Below, in pieces: positions 43,044 to 46,249 of a DNA stretch of 46,249 nucleotides; within the stretch, counting starts at the first letter, position 1; each line of letters opens with the position of its first letter. The stretch is from the IMG/VR virus record IMGVR_UViG_3300037191_001380, positions 1-46,249 of that record; one strand, 5' to 3'. The stretch is from a virus. The notes beneath the pieces were generated by a model that was not told the DNA's origin, searched no databases, and saw only the letters and a program-made list of their open reading frames with translations. Made by a program: the position numbers and the translations under genes.

Positions 43044-45152
43044 ATGGCTGAATCTTCAAGATATTTTAGAATAGACCAAGACATACTACTTGAGTTTATA
43101 TACCACGACCAAGGCGATCTAGAGAAGTATCGTATCGAGGTAGATGATAATGGTAGTGAGGTTAAATTCCTAGACACTATGAAAGGTGATTCTTCAAGTA
43201 CTAGACATTTAATTTCAGAACTTGGAAGTGCAGTAGTTAACTTTGACGTAACTGTTATGTCGGGCTATCTTGCAGTTGAAAACTTTGCTGCTAGGACTTT
43301 ATTAATGCAGAATGGAAAGACTTACAAGTTTGATTTAAGTGCTTTGCCACAACCTGAATTATTTGCAATCAGTGATAGCTTAGGAGTTTATTCATACTCT
43401 GCTATTACTAATATTGCTGAGTATACTCCGGTAATGAACGGAACAGCATCATACACATACCCTGATTTAATTGGTGGTAAAGCAATTGTCGATACAAGAG
43501 CTAATCCTTTATTTGCAACACCAGATGAAGAAACAGGAAACGATATTAATCAGACAATCGGTCGATACCATGCAATAAATGTACCAGGTGCTGATAAAAC
43601 TAAGTATGCTTTATTAGGATATGATTCTACTGGGAACTACGAACAACAAAATTTTATTAATAATTCACTTGATTGGCCAGGTTCTAGAGAAGACGATCTA
43701 TTAAACTACCAAACAGATGCAACTGCTAATATTAACTTTATCTTATATGATACAGTTAGGTTACACTTAAAATCTGGTTTTAGTTTTGCAGCAAGAGGAT
43801 ATGAAGGATTTCTATTTGAAGTTAGCACAGAAAGAACTACTAGAATTAAAAACTACTTAACACAATTAGTTTATTTGAATCAAAGTAATTATGAGCTTTC
43901 AAACCCTAAGCCTTTTATTTTAGGAGAAACTCTTTGGTCTAAATATATTAATATTAAGATACCTAGCATTGTTGGCCAAAACCAAGAATTCTTAGATAGA
44001 TTTTATGGAGATGGAACACTTAATACAAGTGATTTAAACCCATATTCTAATTATGGTATTAACTTTAAATTATTAGACAGATTAGAAACTTCAGGTGGAT
44101 ATGATTATGTTTACACTGGAGAAGAGAATTCATTTTCAGTCGCAAGAGAAGATGAGTTTGCTGATTTTACAGTAGTAGTAGAAGATGCAGATGATGGAGA
44201 TTACTTTAAGATTTATGGTGAAAAAGATAATTCGCTTGCAGGATTTGAAGGACATATTCTAAATAGAATAGGAACTTCGTCTGATGACATAGTGGTTATT
44301 TTTGATGTGGATGTATTCGAACAAATAGGTACTTCTTTTGTTAAGACTAATTCAAACACGTTTACTCAATATGAAGACTTTAGTACTCCTGTTACATTTA
44401 GGCCAGTAATTACAAATGCGAATGTCGCAGTTAATTTCTCAATTGATGTAACTATGAGAATTTACAACCAAACAGATAATACTCAAATTACTAAGAAGGC
44501 TTCGCTTACAGTGAGTCAAGCAGCTAGATATGGTAAAAAACTACAAGCACTTAAAATTGATAACCCAAATATATTAACAGAAGTATATAATGTTTTACCT
44601 AGTTTAACTTCTAATAAAACAATTTCTGGATTTATCACAGACAACTTACCTAGAACATTAAAATATGTGCCTGTATTTATTGAAAGATACAATGTTGTTG
44701 CTTCTAGTACTAGAGTTGATTTAACTAGCATTGGATCTGGATCTGGCGCTGGCGCTGGATATGGTGGAAGAGGTGTTAATGAAATGTTAGCAAACGTTGA
44801 AGAATTAGAAACTGGTGCATTTGTAAACGAGGGAGATTTAACTATCACAATACCTCCATTTGCAACATACCTTAAGTTTGTAATTGCAAAAAAGAGAGGT
44901 GATGATTTTGAATATGTCTCATTTGAGAATGCTGAGTTAGTTGTCTTATCGTTTAGTGACGGCAAGACTACTTTAAAGTTTAACCATGTATATAATAAAG
45001 ATATTGATATGGGACAAGGTGAAGTCTTGTTTAAAATTAATAAACAAAATGCAAACTCTATCAGAGGTATGAAATCTAACATATTTTATATTAGTATTGA
45101 TAATGGACAAGATGAGACTATGGTTACCAAAGGTAAATTTATACGTAACTAA
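43044..45152 (+). CDS. Large virion protein, unknown role, 702 residues
   Basis: The N-terminal 60 residues (SRYFRIDQDILLEFIYHDQG) and the rest are beta-rich with no signal peptide or catalytic motif. Near 480-495 there is a strand pattern ending in ITKKASLTVSQAARYG. A Gly-rich linker (GSGSGAGAGYGGRG) at about 567-580 divides it from a compact C-terminal domain (DLTITIPPFATYLKFVIAKK). Its place between the membrane protein and the tail-tube-fold gene, and the tight spacing (three bases and a one-base overlap), suggest a virion component. I do not recognise the family with confidence. Confidence 0.55.
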   Translation: MAESSRYFRIDQDILLEFIYHDQGDLEKYRIEVDDNGSEVKFLDTMKGDSSSTRHLISELGSAVVNFDVTVMSGYLAVENFAARTLLMQNGKTYKFDLSALPQPELFAISDSLGVYSYSAITNIAEYTPVMNGTASYTYPDLIGGKAIVDTRANPLFATPDEETGNDINQTIGRYHAINVPGADKTKYALLGYDSTGNYEQQNFINNSLDWPGSREDDLLNYQTDATANINFILYDTVRLHLKSGFSFAARGYEGFLFEVSTERTTRIKNYLTQLVYLNQSNYELSNPKPFILGETLWSKYINIKIPSIVGQNQEFLDRFYGDGTLNTSDLNPYSNYGINFKLLDRLETSGGYDYVYTGEENSFSVAREDEFADFTVVVEDADDGDYFKIYGEKDNSLAGFEGHILNRIGTSSDDIVVIFDVDVFEQIGTSFVKTNSNTFTQYEDFSTPVTFRPVITNANVAVNFSIDVTMRIYNQTDNTQITKKASLTVSQAARYGKKLQALKIDNPNILTEVYNVLPSLTSNKTISGFITDNLPRTLKYVPVFIERYNVVASSTRVDLTSIGSGSGAGAGYGGRGVNEMLANVEELETGAFVNEGDLTITIPPFATYLKFVIAKKRGDDFEYVSFENAELVVLSFSDGKTTLKFNHVYNKDIDMGQGEVLFKINKQNANSIRGMKSNIFYISIDNGQDETMVTKGKFIRN

Positions 45153-45703
45153 TGATATTAAATAGTAGAAATAACGCATACGATTTTAGGTTCCCTAGAA
45201 AGTTTATCCCACAGGAAGTTGCAGACAAATACAAAAAGTATTTAAACAAGACTCCAGGAAATCTTTTAGCTGAGCCGATCGATATAATTAATTACTCGAT
45301 ACAAGGCGTTGGTATTCCCGGGATTTCGTTTGACCCAATTACTCAAGCAGATAATGATGGTACTACAAGATATCACAGAGGTGCAGTTCCAATTCAAAAT
45401 ACAGTACAGAGAGAATTTACAATAACATTCCAGTTATTAGATGGTTTTATTAATTATTGGATTATGATGGACACTCTACTTTACTATTATGCTAGATCAA
45501 CAAAGGATCCTTATATAGAACCAATGACTTTAAGAATCCTAGATGCGGAAGGTAGTTCGGTAGCATATATGGAATTCCAAAAAATAATAATGAACTCTAT
45601 TAATGAGTTAAACTTAAATATGGCTGAGAATGTTGCAGACTTTAATACGTTTGAATGTACCTTCTTTTACAACAAGCTAGATTTAAGGTTAGAAATAGAC
45701 TGA
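45152..45703 (+). CDS. Tail-tube-fold protein (gp19-like or baseplate tube relative)
   Basis: A protein of 183 residues, similar in length to T4 tail tube gp19 (163). Characteristic segments are YSIQGVGIPGISFDPITQ, REFTITFQLLDGFINYWIM, the charged loop after it, and the last strands with FNTFECTFFYNKLDLRLEI. This is the beta-sandwich of myovirus tube proteins. It may be the tube itself or a tube-like initiator at the baseplate; no sheath gene adjoins it in the window. The start overlaps the previous stop by one base. Confidence 0.65.
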   Translation: MILNSRNNAYDFRFPRKFIPQEVADKYKKYLNKTPGNLLAEPIDIINYSIQGVGIPGISFDPITQADNDGTTRYHRGAVPIQNTVQREFTITFQLLDGFINYWIMMDTLLYYYARSTKDPYIEPMTLRILDAEGSSVAYMEFQKIIMNSINELNLNMAENVADFNTFECTFFYNKLDLRLEID

Positions 45704-45713
45704 TATATAACCT

Positions 45714-46094
45714 ATGAAAGATACTAAAACATTTAACCAGTACCTAGTTGAGACACACTTAACTGAATCTGACATGACACTTTTAAAGGAGTCATTGCAA
45801 ACTGAGTGGACTCCTGAACTAGAAGAAAAGGTAGATCATGCAGTTGAACAATTTGTACAACAATACCGTAATGAAAAAACTGATGCATTTGATTTAGATA
45901 GACTTGAAGAAGATCTAGTTGAAGAAGGTTTATTAGGTAGTATTATTGGTGGTCTAGGTGGTTTTGCTTTAGGTAAATCCGTAGGTAAAGTACTTGCTAA
46001 GGTATTAGGTATTCAAAAGGGTATCTTCTACGATTTATTAACCTCCCGTTTAGTTGGCGCTGCTTTAGGTGCTGCGATGGGTAAAAGATTTTAA
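45714..46094 (+). CDS. Small protein with glycine-zipper C-terminus
   Basis: A protein of 126 residues. The first 68 are acidic and helical (FNQYLVETHLTESDMTLLKE). From about 70 there is a run of small residues in zipper spacing (GLLGSIIGGLGGFALGKSVG, VLAKVLGIQKG, LVGAALGAAMGKRF), which could insert into or cross a membrane. The N-terminal phrase recalls small internal or prohead proteins of T4-like phages. Alternatives are an ejected pore-forming protein or a holin-like protein. Function unassigned. The leader overlaps a GATATATAA stretch but the start is only four bases after it. Confidence 0.6.
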   Translation: MKDTKTFNQYLVETHLTESDMTLLKESLQTEWTPELEEKVDHAVEQFVQQYRNEKTDAFDLDRLEEDLVEEGLLGSIIGGLGGFALGKSVGKVLAKVLGIQKGIFYDLLTSRLVGAALGAAMGKRF

Positions 46095-46096
46095 TA

Positions 46097-46249
46097 TTGA
46101 ATTTAGTTACAGTTGACTTCTCGCTTAATTCCCCTGGTATATGTGTCTGGCAGTCTGACACGAATGAATATCACTTTATCTCCTATATTAAAGCTGGTTC
46201 AGGAACAAAAGCCGAACAAAAGAGACAAGAAGAAATAAGTCTATTTAAA
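46097..46249 (+). CDS. N-terminal part of a RuvC-like (RNase H-fold) nuclease, TTG start, runs off window
   Basis: From TTG at 46097 the frame is open to the window end and encodes NLVTVDFSLNSPGICVWQSD, then TNEYHFISYIKAGSG. The first strand with VDFSLNSPG is the pattern of RuvC-like Holliday-junction resolvases of phages, where the Asp is a catalytic metal ligand. The upstream in-frame stop is at 46082-46084 and there is no ATG before the conserved motif, so TTG is the best start. It begins two bases after the previous stop. Only 51 residues are visible, so other RNase H-fold enzymes cannot be ruled out. Confidence 0.5.
   Translation, partial: MNLVTVDFSLNSPGICVWQSDTNEYHFISYIKAGSGTKAEQKRQEEISLFK

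Noticed and set aside
44516-45082. Open frame of 188 codons on the minus strand inside the 702-residue virion gene
   Set aside because: No motif, hydrophobic and Ser-rich shadow translation, fully covered by a well-supported gene.
45702-45710. GATATATAA before the glycine-zipper gene as a promoter box
   Set aside because: It overlaps the previous stop codon and lies four bases from the ATG, too close to serve that gene.

Overview
This window looks like part of the structural region of a large T4-like, contractile-tailed phage (myovirus) that infects a member of the Bacteroidetes, probably a marine flavobacterium. The phage assignment rests on a run of recognisable T4-type baseplate genes: gp53-like, hub, tube-like, spike, gp25, gp6 and gp7-like, plus a tube-fold protein. 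The host inference rests on three things. The DNA is AT-rich, and almost every gene has an A/T-rich leader with no Shine-Dalgarno sequence. Two adhesin genes carry BACON-like domains. One adhesin also has the GCTDPxAxNYxPxAxxxDGSC repeats that are common in secreted flavobacterial proteins. Genes are packed with gaps of 0-50 bp or short overlaps, almost all on the + strand. No stretch longer than 300 bp lacks a gene, and I saw no tRNA, CRISPR array or insertion sequence.

Layout. Positions 1-3275 hold the end of an unknown gene, a strong intrinsic terminator, a dCMP deaminase, an XPD/DinG-type iron-sulfur helicase and a 2-oxoglutarate dioxygenase-like gene. Positions 3276-5824 hold six small unknown genes, two of which overlap by 116 bp in different frames. 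Positions 5878-14499 are the first baseplate block: a large structural protein, a gp53-like wedge protein, the hub, a tube-like protein with a repetitive tail, a gpV/gp5-type spike and a 630-residue unknown.

Positions 14496-17969 form an accessory block between baseplate genes. It holds two small minus-strand genes, a divergent control region, a four-S1-domain protein related to ribosomal protein S1, and a putative amidoligase fused to a beta-solenoid-like tail. A near-perfect 12-bp inverted repeat sits just before the amidoligase gene. Baseplate genes resume at 17971-24085 (unknown virion protein, gp25, gp6, small gene, gp7-like).

Positions 24092-45152 are fibre and adhesin genes, including a 3163-residue giant and a collagen-like/BACON fibre, plus a membrane-anchored protein that could be a spanin. 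The window ends with a tail-tube-fold protein, a glycine-zipper protein and the start of a RuvC-like nuclease that appears to use a TTG start.

How the genes work together: most encode parts of the contractile tail tip and the proteins that bind the host surface. The deaminase and helicase serve nucleotide and DNA metabolism. The S1-like protein may steer host ribosomes to phage mRNA in a host that initiates translation without Shine-Dalgarno pairing. A recurring GATATATA-type motif in the larger gaps is a candidate phage promoter element.
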